The notes: generated by a model not told the origin, from the letters alone. A DNA stretch of 64,000 nucleotides from Granulicella rosea (GCF_900188085.1 NZ_FZOU01000001.1:930001-994000), one strand, 5' to 3'; counted from the stretch's first letter, positions 27,675 to 37,505 are shown. Numbers and translations are program-made.

Positions 27675-28835
27675 CTAAATAGCGGAAGCGGGATAGGGCA
27701 AAGCGGTGGGCGCGGCGATCGTCGTCCCCGCGAAGTTTTTCCGCAAGGAGGTATCCGCGATCATATAACCCCAGTTGACGATGCGCTCCTGCAGGGTCGG
27801 ATCCATCTCCTGCAGACGGGTCGGCGTCGAGGCGAGCTCCGCTGTGCGGGCGATCGGACAGGCAAACGGAAGGTCGAGTTTGTAGACCGAAGCGTCCTGC
27901 CACATGCCCCAGTAAGCTCCTTGCCTCACCTTCCTGCTGTAGGAGTCGACCAGCTGCCTGACCCGGAGCGACCGCACCTGGCTGTCGATGATGTCGAGGA
28001 CGCGGTAGGCGTGACGAGCCCAATCGGTATGAGGTTCGGCGTCCGCGCTGAAACGAGCGCCGCCATCGCTGACCAGCACCGTGTCATAACGCTTCCAGAC
28101 CGTTTCGAGCCCCAGATTGTCGTAGACGCCGCCATCGCTGAGAACGAGCTTCGTGGTGTAGGGCGCGAAGGCCAGATCCTCGGTGCCGTCCGCAGGAGCA
28201 AAGGCGAGGCCGTATTTGTCGAGATCGATCTCCGCGGGCGACAGGATCGGAGGAAACGCCGAAGAGGCTCCGACCGCAATCGCCAGAGGGAGGCTGGGGT
28301 TCAGGATCTGGCCGACCCGAAAGTCCCGCATGTAGGGACGCGAGAAGCGCATGAGCTTTCCCGACTGAACGTTGGTGGCGTTAATCACGAAGCGGGGCCC
28401 TTCCGCGTCGGAAGGAAGATCCTGCAAGGTCTTGCCATGAAAGAGTAGGCTGTCGTATTTACCGGCAACATGGTCCGCGATCGTCCCGGGCAGAAAGATG
28501 CCCCCGAGGATCGCGCCTGCGTCGACGGTTGTAGACGCCATGGTGCGCACGGGGTCGACGAGGTATTGGCGGAACAGAGCTGCGGAGGTGGTCGGCGTTG
28601 CCGGAGACAGTCCCAGCTTCGACCAGTTCATGCCGAGCACGGCCGCTGCGATGGAACCGCCCGAGACGCTTGAGATGCGCTTCAAACCGCCGAGGAGACC
28701 GATCTCGTTCAAACGCCACAGACAGCCGAGATGGAATACCATCGCCCGGTAGCCGCCGCCCGAGAGGCATAGGCCGATTCCGGCTGCGGGCGCATCTCCC
28801 GCGGGGTCTAAAACAGGTTCGCAGTAATCCGACAT
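27675..28835 (-). CDS. patatin-like phospholipase
   Basis: 386 residues, start supported by AAGGAGG. Patatin marks: oxyanion GGGYRA (26-31), nucleophile motif SVSGGS (Ser58, with Ser in place of the first Gly of GxSxG) and the Asp of the dyad in SDGGVYDNLG (Asp234). These enzymes deacylate membrane phospholipids and serve as membrane-destroying effectors in CBASS and other abortive systems. There is no signal peptide. A short coding-like frame (about 28857-28996) without a normal start lies between this gene and GH13. Confidence 0.88.
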   Translation of the reverse strand: MSDYCEPVLDPAGDAPAAGIGLCLSGGGYRAMVFHLGCLWRLNEIGLLGGLKRISSVSGGSIAAAVLGMNWSKLGLSPATPTTSAALFRQYLVDPVRTMASTTVDAGAILGGIFLPGTIADHVAGKYDSLLFHGKTLQDLPSDAEGPRFVINATNVQSGKLMRFSRPYMRDFRVGQILNPSLPLAIAVGASSAFPPILSPAEIDLDKYGLAFAPADGTEDLAFAPYTTKLVLSDGGVYDNLGLETVWKRYDTVLVSDGGARFSADAEPHTDWARHAYRVLDIIDSQVRSLRVRQLVDSYSRKVRQGAYWGMWQDASVYKLDLPFACPIARTAELASTPTRLQEMDPTLQERIVNWGYMIADTSLRKNFAGTTIAAPTALPYPASAI

Positions 28836-28966
28836 AAGCCCTCCTTCCCTCGATCTTCATGATTGAGACGGAGCGGGAAAGAACTTCCGCTCCATATCGA
28901 CTTCCGATGCGATCTCGGAACGAAGTTCCTTGCCGACCGGGTGCTTCAGAAACTCACGAAACTCGC

Positions 28967-30802
28967 TCAGAGTTTGACGAATATATGCACCGACCAGCTT
29001 GCAAGACTGACCGACAGCCGACCGTCGTTGGCGCCAAGCCGATAGCCGGGATTGCCCACGGCGTTGACGCCGCCATAAACCGGCGCCTGGGAGTTGAAGA
29101 TCTCCTGCCATGTGCCGCCGTCACCGTCGAGACCCACCTCATAGGAGGTGTCGCTCCATTGTCCGTCACCGGCATGGACGACGATGAGGAGCACATCGCC
29201 AGCGTTGTTCCAACGCTTGAATGCGACGACGTTGTTCGTATCGTCAGTGTGCGTGATCTGTCCCGCAGGCGAGCGCAGCGCGGCGTGATTCCAGCGGAGG
29301 TTGTTCACGTCCGCGACCATGCGCTGCATTGGCGCACCCAGATCGTCCCCGATGCGGAGCCAATCGAGTCGATGGTCGATCTGCCCTTCGACCCACGGAT
29401 TCCAGTAACCGTCAATGTGTCCCTCTGTCCCCATGAAGAGCATGGGCGTGCCGGCGAGCGTGGCATTGAGAGCCCAGGCAAGACGGCTCTTCGCACGAGC
29501 GTAGCCATTCAAACGACCACCGAACCGCTGGGCAATGTACAGTCCATTGGGGTTTTTGTCGTCCAAATAGATCTGGTCGTGGGAGCCGGTGAGGTACTGA
29601 ACGAGGTGCCAGGGATTGGAATCCGAAAAGTCGCCGATTCGCTTACAGAGATAGTCGATAACATTGATGCCGTTCAGAATGTCGTACATCCTCCACGGAC
29701 TGTCCATGTTCCATGTCGCACAGAATCCAAGATAGCCATAGGCATCCTGAGGTGAAGCGACCGTCGTTCCGGGATCCGATGGGTTGTACTCCGCGATGAG
29801 GTACTTGCTCGGATATTCGATGCGAAGCGACCAGAGGATCTCGGAGACGGCGGCTGGGTCGATGGCCTGCGCCGCATCGAAGCGAAGTCCGTCGACCCGG
29901 TAGTCTCGCAGGTACAAGCGAGCGTTATCCAGAAGGAAATTTCTGACCTCGCGCTGCCAGGTGGCAAACCCTTCGCCCCAGTCCGTATGATGCCCGTGAA
30001 CGTGGTAGATCCCGCCAGGGTGTCCGTTATCGCCAGAGCAGTTGCCGTCATACTGCCAATAGCGGTTGTTGTTCAGCGCGGCATGGTTGAAGATCAGGTC
30101 CAAGATGACGGCCAGACCGATGCTATGGGCGGCGTCAATCAGTTCGATCAGTTCCGCGACTGCCTTCTCGGGAGAGGTCGCATACAAGTTTTCCGATGCG
30201 AACAGATCGGACGGCCCATAGCCTTCGCCGGCTCCTCCCGCCACATCCGCCTGGAAGTTCGAGATGGGCAGCAGCTCGATGGCATTGAAGCCCAGGCTCC
30301 GAATATACGGAAGACGATTCTTGAGTTCAACAAATGTGGAGGTGGGGACGGTGCGATTGAGGTTGTCATTGCGGCCGGTGAACGAGCCGACATGCAACTG
30401 GTAGATGACAAAATCCTCAAACGGAGGCGTCGTGAACGTTGTGCGATTGGTGGTGAAGAGGGTGGGGTCGATGACATAGCCCCGTCCCGCCTCTGTCGAG
30501 TTTTCCACCTGGAGGGCGCGCGCATCGGTACGCCAGTGCGGCTTCGACGCATCGTTGTCCTGTCCGGGAGCCGTGGTGATCACGTACTGATAGCAGGTGT
30601 TGACAATGGCGGGAATGCCGTCCGCGGACCAGTTCGGCGTGCCGATCTCGTTGGCAAGTGGGTATGACTTCGAAGCTCCTACGGCATTCCAGAGGACGAC
30701 ATCGATTCCAGATGCGGATGGCGCCCAGACACGGAACCTGGCGGTCCCGTCGGGGTAGAGAAGGCTACCCATGCCGTCTTGCTTTTGAGACGGAGCATTC
30801 AT
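28967..30802 (-). CDS. GH13 alpha-glucan-active enzyme with N-terminal CBM48-like domain
   Basis: 611 residues without a signal peptide. An N-terminal Ig-like CBM48-type domain (FRVWAPSASGIDVVLW) is followed by the GH13 barrel. Conserved region I is DLIFNHAA, region II is DGLRFDAAQAI with the nucleophile Asp, region III is LIAEYNP with the general acid Glu, and region IV is TGSHDQ. The layout resembles branching enzyme, isoamylase or maltooligosyltrehalose hydrolase types; which one is not certain. It is the first gene of the minus-strand run, 131 bases upstream of patatin. Whether it belongs to the protease-lipase system or to glycogen metabolism is open. Confidence 0.85.
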   Translation of the reverse strand: MNAPSQKQDGMGSLLYPDGTARFRVWAPSASGIDVVLWNAVGASKSYPLANEIGTPNWSADGIPAIVNTCYQYVITTAPGQDNDASKPHWRTDARALQVENSTEAGRGYVIDPTLFTTNRTTFTTPPFEDFVIYQLHVGSFTGRNDNLNRTVPTSTFVELKNRLPYIRSLGFNAIELLPISNFQADVAGGAGEGYGPSDLFASENLYATSPEKAVAELIELIDAAHSIGLAVILDLIFNHAALNNNRYWQYDGNCSGDNGHPGGIYHVHGHHTDWGEGFATWQREVRNFLLDNARLYLRDYRVDGLRFDAAQAIDPAAVSEILWSLRIEYPSKYLIAEYNPSDPGTTVASPQDAYGYLGFCATWNMDSPWRMYDILNGINVIDYLCKRIGDFSDSNPWHLVQYLTGSHDQIYLDDKNPNGLYIAQRFGGRLNGYARAKSRLAWALNATLAGTPMLFMGTEGHIDGYWNPWVEGQIDHRLDWLRIGDDLGAPMQRMVADVNNLRWNHAALRSPAGQITHTDDTNNVVAFKRWNNAGDVLLIVVHAGDGQWSDTSYEVGLDGDGGTWQEIFNSQAPVYGGVNAVGNPGYRLGANDGRLSVSLASWSVHIFVKL

Positions 30803-31251
30803 ATGGTCTCCGGAAGAAGCTCTATTGGGAAACTGGATGTGAGGATATTAGCAGGAAATTCGCGGCAGTCGAACAGGGGTTTTCAGTTGCTCTCACAAAA
30901 ATTCGGCGCGCTTTGCAATCCGGGAAAGGTGCTCTTTCGCTTTCATCTCGCCGGGTGTTATAGCAACTTCACCGCTTGAAGGCCGCGCCAGTTCTTATAC
31001 TCTTCCCACTGGAACTTTCGGGCGCGGAATGCCTTTCTTTTGATCGCCATGATTGGCTAAGGCAATCCGGCATGCAGATTAAACCGGTTCGCTACCCAAA
31101 GCATCGCGTTCGGCTCTGAGGCGTCCTCGTATCGTGCTTGGCATTCAACAAAATTGGCGGCGGCGGAAGGTAACTCGTGGCAGACTTATTGTGTCTCCAC
31201 CGATCGAGCTACCTTAGCGATGTAAATCCCCTGCAGAAGGACGCCAGTACG
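30803..31251. other. divergent intergenic region
   Basis: About 450 bases between divergently transcribed GH13 and the lysozyme-like gene. No protein or RNA gene is supported. It should hold promoters for both directions, including that of the whole GH13-to-CHAT run. Confidence 0.4.
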
Positions 31252-31908
31252 ATGAAGCGTAGGACTTTTCTTCGAGCAACAGGTATGGGTCTCTTTTTAC
31301 AAGCGTTTCCATCTCTTACCCGCGCCTTCGGCCAAGCTGAGCGGGTGAAGCCTCGTTATGTTGCGTCGAAGCAGAGGGTCGACAATCGAGGCGTCCCTCC
31401 GGACGCGTTTCTGGACGAGCTTATTGCGTGGGGACGCACCGCGCCGGAAGACCTCTTTACCCCGAGTGCACACAAGGACGTTTATGCGAACGTCGAGCAC
31501 GCCTTGGGACCTTGGTCGGGGATCGAGCAACGAAGAGCAGCCATGCTGGAGGTAATGCGGGTTTTGGCCGGCTTCGAGTCTTCGTGGAACTGGGACGCAG
31601 GTCGAGACATGACAAATCCCCGCTCCGTGGCGGCCGCAACGATGGAAGCCGGAGCATGGCAGATCAGCGCAGACTCGATGCACTTCGGGAAAGATCTTCG
31701 AGCCTTGGTGCTCCGACAAGTTGGCACCCTGGACGGCAACGACTTTCAGCGCGCGACGAAGCAGAATCACCCATTCGCGATGGAGTACGTTGCGCGATTG
31801 CTACGCATCACGGTGAACCACAACGGTCCCGTGAAAGATCATAAGATCGATCCCTGGCTACGCAAGGACGCAGTTGCGGAGTTCCTGCAATTGCTGGCTG
31901 AACCTTGA
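31252..31908 (+). CDS. exported lysozyme-like-fold protein with Tat-like signal
   Basis: 218 residues from the ATG at 31252. The N-terminus KRRTFLRATG followed by a hydrophobic stretch and a cleavage-like AFGQA is a twin-arginine-type signal. The mature part contains GFESSWNWDAG with a candidate catalytic Glu and EAGAWQIS, resembling soluble lytic transglycosylase or goose-type lysozyme cores. It probably cleaves peptidoglycan or a related glycan in the periplasm. It is a single gene, divergent from GH13. Confidence 0.65.
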   Translation: MKRRTFLRATGMGLFLQAFPSLTRAFGQAERVKPRYVASKQRVDNRGVPPDAFLDELIAWGRTAPEDLFTPSAHKDVYANVEHALGPWSGIEQRRAAMLEVMRVLAGFESSWNWDAGRDMTNPRSVAAATMEAGAWQISADSMHFGKDLRALVLRQVGTLDGNDFQRATKQNHPFAMEYVARLLRITVNHNGPVKDHKIDPWLRKDAVAEFLQLLAEP

Positions 31909-32090
31909 AAGTCCGCTGCTGACGACGAGGTCTACGGGATTGCGAAGACGGAGTACGCTGGAAGCCCGGCGGCCAGCCTGCTTCGATCGGCGCGGCCACC
32001 TTGCGGCGTTGTGAGCGGAAGTGGACGCTCACCGTTGGTTGATTCGCCGTCGATCCTCGCGGTGGTTCAGAAGAGCGGAACTATACACCT
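31909..32090. other. short intergenic stretch
   Basis: About 180 bases with no supported feature; a possible terminator region between convergent genes. Confidence 0.3.
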
Positions 32091-32393
32091 TCATGGACGC
32101 TCGAACTCGTGGTCGGCTCGGCGAGCCTTCCCTTCGGATCCCGTCTGGTCGACAAAGCGGAGCGCGTATTCCTCGCAGATGGCTGGACATGTGACCTGAT
32201 AGGTGATGCCCCCATCCGCTTCGACGAAGGTTTGTGCGCGTTCGACGTAGGTATCGAAGCGTTCCTCGACGGGCGTCGATGCGAGGCGGTCGACGAAGCC
32301 CAAAAGACGAGCGGTGCGGTTCGTGTCAGGCGCAAGGACTGGCTCGCCGCCCTCCGGGAACTCGAAGTCGGCTACCCGCCAATCTGGTTTCAT
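32091..32393 (-). CDS. hypothetical protein, 100 residues
   Basis: The frame has strong third-position G/C bias, in contrast to the overlapping plus-strand frames, and an acidic, soluble composition (KPDWRVADFEFPEGGEPV at the start, VERAQTFVEADGG in the middle). No signal peptide, membrane segment or known motif. It could be intact or the surviving piece of a larger gene, as the surrounding kilobase holds repeats and remnants. Confidence 0.45.
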   Translation of the reverse strand: MKPDWRVADFEFPEGGEPVLAPDTNRTARLLGFVDRLASTPVEERFDTYVERAQTFVEADGGITYQVTCPAICEEYALRFVDQTGSEGKARRADHEFERP

Positions 32394-32586
32394 GACAGCA
32401 GGGAAGGAGTGTCAAAGTCTCCCCCGGCCCAGCCAACGTACTCATAATCCTTACCTGACTTTCAATCATTCAGAAGCGACATCGCCAAACACCTCACGGT
32501 CGCCAAGGGCTGAGCCGTCTGGCGTAGATCCCACAGCCATTCCACTTATCGGCCGTTAACTGCTGACTGGCAACGATAACGGGGGT

Positions 32587-32602
32587 GTTATCTAGAAAAG
32601 CC
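32587..32602 (+). repeat. GTTATCTAGAAAAGCC repeat, copy 1
   Basis: Same core as the copies at 32833, 39783 (inverted) and 39899. This copy shares only about 16 bases with the others and is not followed by a gene start, suggesting a stray half of the element. Confidence 0.6.
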
Positions 32603-32832
32603 CGTGCAAATCGAGGCCGCTTTGCCAGGCATTGGCGTAGCCAACGAGCGGCTTGCTGGTCTTGCCGTCGCTAGATGGCACTTCAAGCATGAACTCTAGG
32701 TTGTTCCTGCGACGGTTTGGCTCGGCCGGCTCCGTCGAGTTGCACGAGACATGCTTTACGCAACAGATCATGCGCGACGGAACTGGTCTTGAGGGCTGCA
32801 TCTGTGAGATTCGCCAGACGCGACCATACGCG

Positions 32833-32897
32833 CGTTATCTAGAAAAGCCTTGCGATTTGCTCGAACGAGCAACTAGAAGTTCTCCGTTCTCAAATTC
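32833..32897 (+). promoter_or_regulatory. conserved upstream block, copy A, before TonB receptor gene
   Basis: 65 bases beginning CGTTATCTAGAAAAGCC and ending CGTTCTCAAATTC. It matches block B (39899-39963) at roughly four of five positions without gaps. It lies about 80 bases before the GTG of the TonB receptor. Block B precedes the 5' remnant of another TonB receptor gene by a similar distance, so this is likely a shared promoter or operator region for such transporters. Confidence 0.6.
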
Positions 32898-32979
32898 AAA
32901 CATTTGAGAGTCTTTCGCCGTGATTCGTGGTGTGGACCGGACGCGGACAGGATTGCAACAACTTCTTAAGGAGAACACA

Positions 32980-35900
32980 GTGAATCCTACAGTCGAAGCC
33001 AATCAGCTGAAGATGAAATACACGATCGATGCGTTTGCGCGGTTCGTACTCAGGCCGGCATACGGGCAGGTCCCTCAAGCAACTGAGGCGGTCTCCTCGA
33101 AAGAACGTCTTTGGGAAAGCCGAGTGTTGACCCCTGCGAGATGGAGACGTGAAGGAGAAAGCCAAGACACGTCACTCAACCGCCGCGGGTCGACGGCGCC
33201 CCTCCTCGCCATCGTATTCACTCTGCTGATAGCGATGTGCTGCTCAAGTGCCGTCGCGCAGAGCGGAGCAGGATCGATTCAAGGTACCGTAACCGACCCT
33301 ACCGGCGCGGTTATCTCCGGAGCCTTGGTGCATGTGGTCCAGCAGGATACGAATACCACGTCCGACACCAAAACCAATAGCGTCGGCTTCTACCAGGTCC
33401 CGGGTCTCTTCACGGGCAAATACGGGGTCACGATAACGGCTCCGGGCATGAAGAGCTATCGGATTGTACTGGAGCTGTTAGTGGAACAACATGCCGCCAT
33501 CAATGCAGTGATGGCGCTTGGGGACGTCAGCCAGTCCGTACAGGTCACGTCCGATCAGGTTCAGTTGATAACCACGGACAGCGGAACCATCTCCTCGACG
33601 CTCGAAAATGCCAGAATCAATCAACTCCCCATGAATGGGCGGTCGGTGACCACCCTGATAGGCGTGACCGTGCCGGGTGTCGAGGGAGGCACCCGTGCCA
33701 ATGGGCTGATGGGTGAGGCGCTCGATTACGTCGCCGACGGTGTGCCCCTCTCGAACCGTCAATCTGGCGGCGTCACTTCGGCCAACGGCCAGTTGCCGGA
33801 CCCGGACGCAGTTCAAGAGGTACGCGTGGAAACGTCCAACAGCAGCGCCATGTACGCCGCACCGGGCACGGTGATCATCACCACAAAATCGGGTACGAAC
33901 CAGCTCCATGGTTCGTTTTTCGAAACCGCGCGCAACAATGCGTTTGGCATAGCGCGCTCACGCCAGAATCCTTCAAATTTCGCAGCGCCACACCTCGTTC
34001 GTAACGAGTTCGGCGCTTCGGCGGGAGGCCCGATCGTCTTGCCGCACATCTACGACGGTAGAAACAAATCCTTCTGGTTCTTTGCCTTCGAGCGTTATTC
34101 GCTGAGAAGCTTTACATCGGAAAATGTGTATGTGCCGACACCGGCGATGAAGCGGGGAGATTTCAGCGGGCTTTACAACAGTTCGAATCAATTTCAGCAA
34201 CTTTACGACCCCAACACGACCGCCCCATCGGCTAACTGCAATGGGACGGGCCAGGCAAATCAGTGGTGTCGTGCTCCCTTCCTCAACAATCAGATTCCCC
34301 TCAGCCGCCTCTCGCCCACGGCCAAGGCGCTCTTCGATATCCTGCCGAATCCGAGCAATACCAACAATCCTTTTGTCAGCACTAACCTAACCACTCCCGG
34401 CATCTCCAACTCAACCAGCCCCACCATCACATTGCGCCTCGACCACCAGTTTAGCGAAAACAATCGAGCATACCTTCGCTATGGAAGCAACAACTACAGT
34501 GCCGTTTCTCTAACGAACAGCCCCGGCAATGCTCCGGCCACGCTTGCCGCGGATGGTATCCCAGCTGGCGTGAGCGGTGTGTCCTTTCTCCCCAGCGTCA
34601 CCTATTCCGGAGCCATCGGCTTCACGCACATCTTTTCGCCCTCGCTCGTTTCGGAGACAGTCCTCAGTCAGCAGTGGGCGGCTCAGCACGTTTCTCCATT
34701 GGGTAACCCAAATCTGAACTATGAACAGATGCTGGGCTTACCCAATAATTTTGGAGAAACCGGTTTTCCGAGCTTTGGCAGCGGCGACACAATCCTGCAG
34801 AATGATTTGCAAGGCGGGCAGGGTAACATCTATGGCCTCAGCCAGATAGTGACCACCATTGACGAAAATCTGACGAAAACACTTGGCAGGCACCAGATGC
34901 AGTTTGGGGCCCGCTATCGTCACGAAGGGTTCGGTATGATCCCCAATTCATCGTCCGACGGTGTCGGTATCGGTGCACAGGGAACCGGACTCGAAGATCC
35001 GACGACCAAGACCACTTATGGGCAATTAAGCAATACTGGCAACTATTTGGCTGATCTTTTTATTGGAGACGCATCCGGGTATTCGGTGTCGAAACCGGCA
35101 CCGTATGTACACTTCCACGACATGGAGTTCGATGCCTATTACCAGGACAATTTTCGTGTGACAAGGAAGTTTACGATAAACCTTGGCCTTCGATATGAAG
35201 CCCATCCAGCGATTGGGACAAAAGACGGCATCATGCTCGGCCTGGACTTGCCGACGCACAATCTTGTGCTGCCGAATCCCGCGTCATATTACGTGAACAA
35301 GGGACTGACGACCCAGGCAATTGTGACGAATCTGCAAAATCTTGGCGTTAACCTTGAGACCCCCGCTCAAGCGAATATGCCGGCAGCTATTCTGCGTAAT
35401 TACGACCTGACGATTGCGCCCCGCCTGGGGCTCGCGTATCAGCTCTTCGGCGATAAGATCGGTACCGTGTTGCGGGCAGGTTATGGCCGATATATCTATC
35501 CCGTTCCCACGCGCTCAGTCATGAACACCGTCGCGAGGTACTCGCCGTTCGAGGCGACCTATTCTCAGAGCTACATCGTAGGAAACCAGTCGCCCGATGG
35601 ACTGGCTAACTACGAACTGCGCGCCCCGCAAACCGCAACTGGCCCTCTCTCGTCCGGCACGCCGATCATGGGCGTCAACACTGCAAATGTAGTAGATACT
35701 TCTTCCATCAATGCTATAACAGCGGGATCGCTCAACGCCTACGCACTCAATCCGAATCAGCCGCCGGACTACGTGTCGCAAGTAAACGTCACTGTAGAGC
35801 AGGCTTTGAAGGGAAGCTCGGCGTTGCGCGTGTCATGGCTATACGTTCACGGCACCAATCTGGATCAATGGTATTACCTAAATACTCTTCCTTCCTCTTA

Positions 35901-37032
35901 TGTTTGGCAGATGAATGCCGGAACGGCGGTGCCGTCGTCGTACTATCTGGAAGACCCCTACGACAACAAGGCATATTCTCAATACATCTACTATGAGCAG
36001 AAATCGGGATGGTCGAACGACAATGCGCTTCAGGCTTCCTATCAAAGACTTTATCATCGCGGAATTGCGTACCAGATCAACTACGTTTGGTCCAAGCCCT
36101 TCCGTGTTGGCGGTAACCGCAATAATGACAACATCATTTACCCCTATGGCGATTTTATCGGCAACACTCAAGGTGTAATGACGTCGGCCTATCCAGTGAC
36201 AGCTCCGAACCGCCCGCCTTCTCCTTCTAGCGGTGCGCCGTCGTACACCTACAATCGTGCCTTGAACAGGTTTGAGAACTATAAGGTGGATACTGCCATA
36301 CCGCTGCAACGTATCAGCTTCAATGGCATTGTCGATCTTCCTTTTGGCCGCGGCAAACGATATTTATCGCGTGTCAATCGGTTCGTGGATGAAGTAGTTG
36401 GAGGCTGGCAGGTCGCGGGCGACGGAACGGTCGTCTCGCAGGACTTCTTTGTGGCCAGTGCCAACTGGGGACCGACCAATCCCATCCATGTTTATAAACA
36501 TCGAGCGCCGATCACCGATTGTCGAACAGGGAATTGCTATAAAGCGTACGAGTGGTTCAACGGGTATCTTGCACCGAGCGTCGTGAACGCGTCCAGCAAA
36601 GGCGTCACTGGACTTCCAGGCAATTGGGCTCCTTACTCCAGCCCGATCGACACCAACTACAACCCCGCAACCCCAGGCGGTACGGCGCAAGACCCCAACT
36701 ACAACACCAACAACGTCAATGTCACGCTGCTTAACGGCACCACCGTTCAAAAAGTTGGTTTTTCACCAGGCCCGTCGACGAATCCGTTCACGAAGACGCT
36801 TCTGCATGGGCCTATGAACTATAACGCCGATCTATCGCTGTTCAAAGTCTTTCCCATCACGAAAACGGTACTTCTGCGAGCCAATGTCGATGCATTCAAT
36901 GCGTTCAACATTCAAGGTTACACGAACCCCAATGCAACCGACGGTACGCAGCAAGTGCAAGCCGGTGGTGTAGGGGCTTCGTCTTATTGGACACCGCGGC
37001 AGCTGCAATTCACTCTCCGGCTGACCTTTTAG
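32980..37032 (+). CDS. Oar-like TonB-dependent outer-membrane receptor
   Basis: 1350 residues from the GTG at 32980, chosen for AAGGAG 6 bases upstream. An unusual 65-residue charged N-terminal extension precedes the hydrophobic signal-like segment (LLAIVFTLLIAMCCSSAVAQ). Then come a carboxypeptidase-regulatory-like beta domain (GSIQGTVTDPTGAVISGALV), a plug (RINQLPMNGRSVTTL) and a large beta barrel ending in aromatic FTLRLTF. It imports large ligands, probably oligosaccharides, using TonB energy. It lies next to a regulator and polysaccharide-degrading genes. A true start inside the extension is possible. Confidence 0.9.
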   Translation: MNPTVEANQLKMKYTIDAFARFVLRPAYGQVPQATEAVSSKERLWESRVLTPARWRREGESQDTSLNRRGSTAPLLAIVFTLLIAMCCSSAVAQSGAGSIQGTVTDPTGAVISGALVHVVQQDTNTTSDTKTNSVGFYQVPGLFTGKYGVTITAPGMKSYRIVLELLVEQHAAINAVMALGDVSQSVQVTSDQVQLITTDSGTISSTLENARINQLPMNGRSVTTLIGVTVPGVEGGTRANGLMGEALDYVADGVPLSNRQSGGVTSANGQLPDPDAVQEVRVETSNSSAMYAAPGTVIITTKSGTNQLHGSFFETARNNAFGIARSRQNPSNFAAPHLVRNEFGASAGGPIVLPHIYDGRNKSFWFFAFERYSLRSFTSENVYVPTPAMKRGDFSGLYNSSNQFQQLYDPNTTAPSANCNGTGQANQWCRAPFLNNQIPLSRLSPTAKALFDILPNPSNTNNPFVSTNLTTPGISNSTSPTITLRLDHQFSENNRAYLRYGSNNYSAVSLTNSPGNAPATLAADGIPAGVSGVSFLPSVTYSGAIGFTHIFSPSLVSETVLSQQWAAQHVSPLGNPNLNYEQMLGLPNNFGETGFPSFGSGDTILQNDLQGGQGNIYGLSQIVTTIDENLTKTLGRHQMQFGARYRHEGFGMIPNSSSDGVGIGAQGTGLEDPTTKTTYGQLSNTGNYLADLFIGDASGYSVSKPAPYVHFHDMEFDAYYQDNFRVTRKFTINLGLRYEAHPAIGTKDGIMLGLDLPTHNLVLPNPASYYVNKGLTTQAIVTNLQNLGVNLETPAQANMPAAILRNYDLTIAPRLGLAYQLFGDKIGTVLRAGYGRYIYPVPTRSVMNTVARYSPFEATYSQSYIVGNQSPDGLANYELRAPQTATGPLSSGTPIMGVNTANVVDTSSINAITAGSLNAYALNPNQPPDYVSQVNVTVEQALKGSSALRVSWLYVHGTNLDQWYYLNTLPSSYVWQMNAGTAVPSSYYLEDPYDNKAYSQYIYYEQKSGWSNDNALQASYQRLYHRGIAYQINYVWSKPFRVGGNRNNDNIIYPYGDFIGNTQGVMTSAYPVTAPNRPPSPSSGAPSYTYNRALNRFENYKVDTAIPLQRISFNGIVDLPFGRGKRYLSRVNRFVDEVVGGWQVAGDGTVVSQDFFVASANWGPTNPIHVYKHRAPITDCRTGNCYKAYEWFNGYLAPSVVNASSKGVTGLPGNWAPYSSPIDTNYNPATPGGTAQDPNYNTNNVNVTLLNGTTVQKVGFSPGPSTNPFTKTLLHGPMNYNADLSLFKVFPITKTVLLRANVDAFNAFNIQGYTNPNATDGTQQVQAGGVGASSYWTPRQLQFTLRLTF

Positions 37033-37230
37033 CGCATGGTTGCTTCGGTCGGCATGATGGCTTGATCGGTACGAAGACTGTTCTTCGAGCATCTATCAAG
37101 CGATGCCGATAACCCGCCTACCAGCATGGCGCTTGTGGGCGGGCAACTTGAGATTTGCCCGGTGTTTCGAGCCCTGTTCCTGTTTATTTTCACATCGGCC
37201 AATGAGGCGACGCGGTACTGCCCGCGATAG

Positions 37231-37505
37231 TCATTCGCCGGAGGACTGGCGCAGGAGATTGAAGAACTGTGTAACGGCATCCTTGGAAGCTCCGTCTGTG
37301 ATCGCGGTGGCTTGCCGTGCATTCGTCCGGTCCGAGTGGCTGAGTACGACGCCGCTCGACTCTTTTCCTCGAACCTCGAGATAGCTGTCTGAATGTTCGG
37401 GCGCTCGTGCGTCGCGGAGCCACACCGTGCGGCTCGCTGTCATGCGGACAACGAGTTGCTTGCCAGACATGCGTGGAGCGGAACCCGGATATATCGATCC
37501 GCTCA
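37231..37505 (-). pseudogene. 3' remnant of a GH28 polygalacturonase gene
   Basis: The minus frame ending at 37231 reads SGKQLVV, SRTVWLRDARAPE, YLEVRGKES and VVLSHSD. About two thirds of its 79 residues are identical to the extreme C-terminus of the intact GH28 protein at 62048-63736 (SGKQPVV, SRNVWLRDGRAPE, YLEVRGKQS). Upstream the match continues as IDISGFRST, but in another frame, so there is an indel at about 37471. The rest of the gene is gone. It shows a former pectinase gene beside this TonB receptor. Confidence 0.8.
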
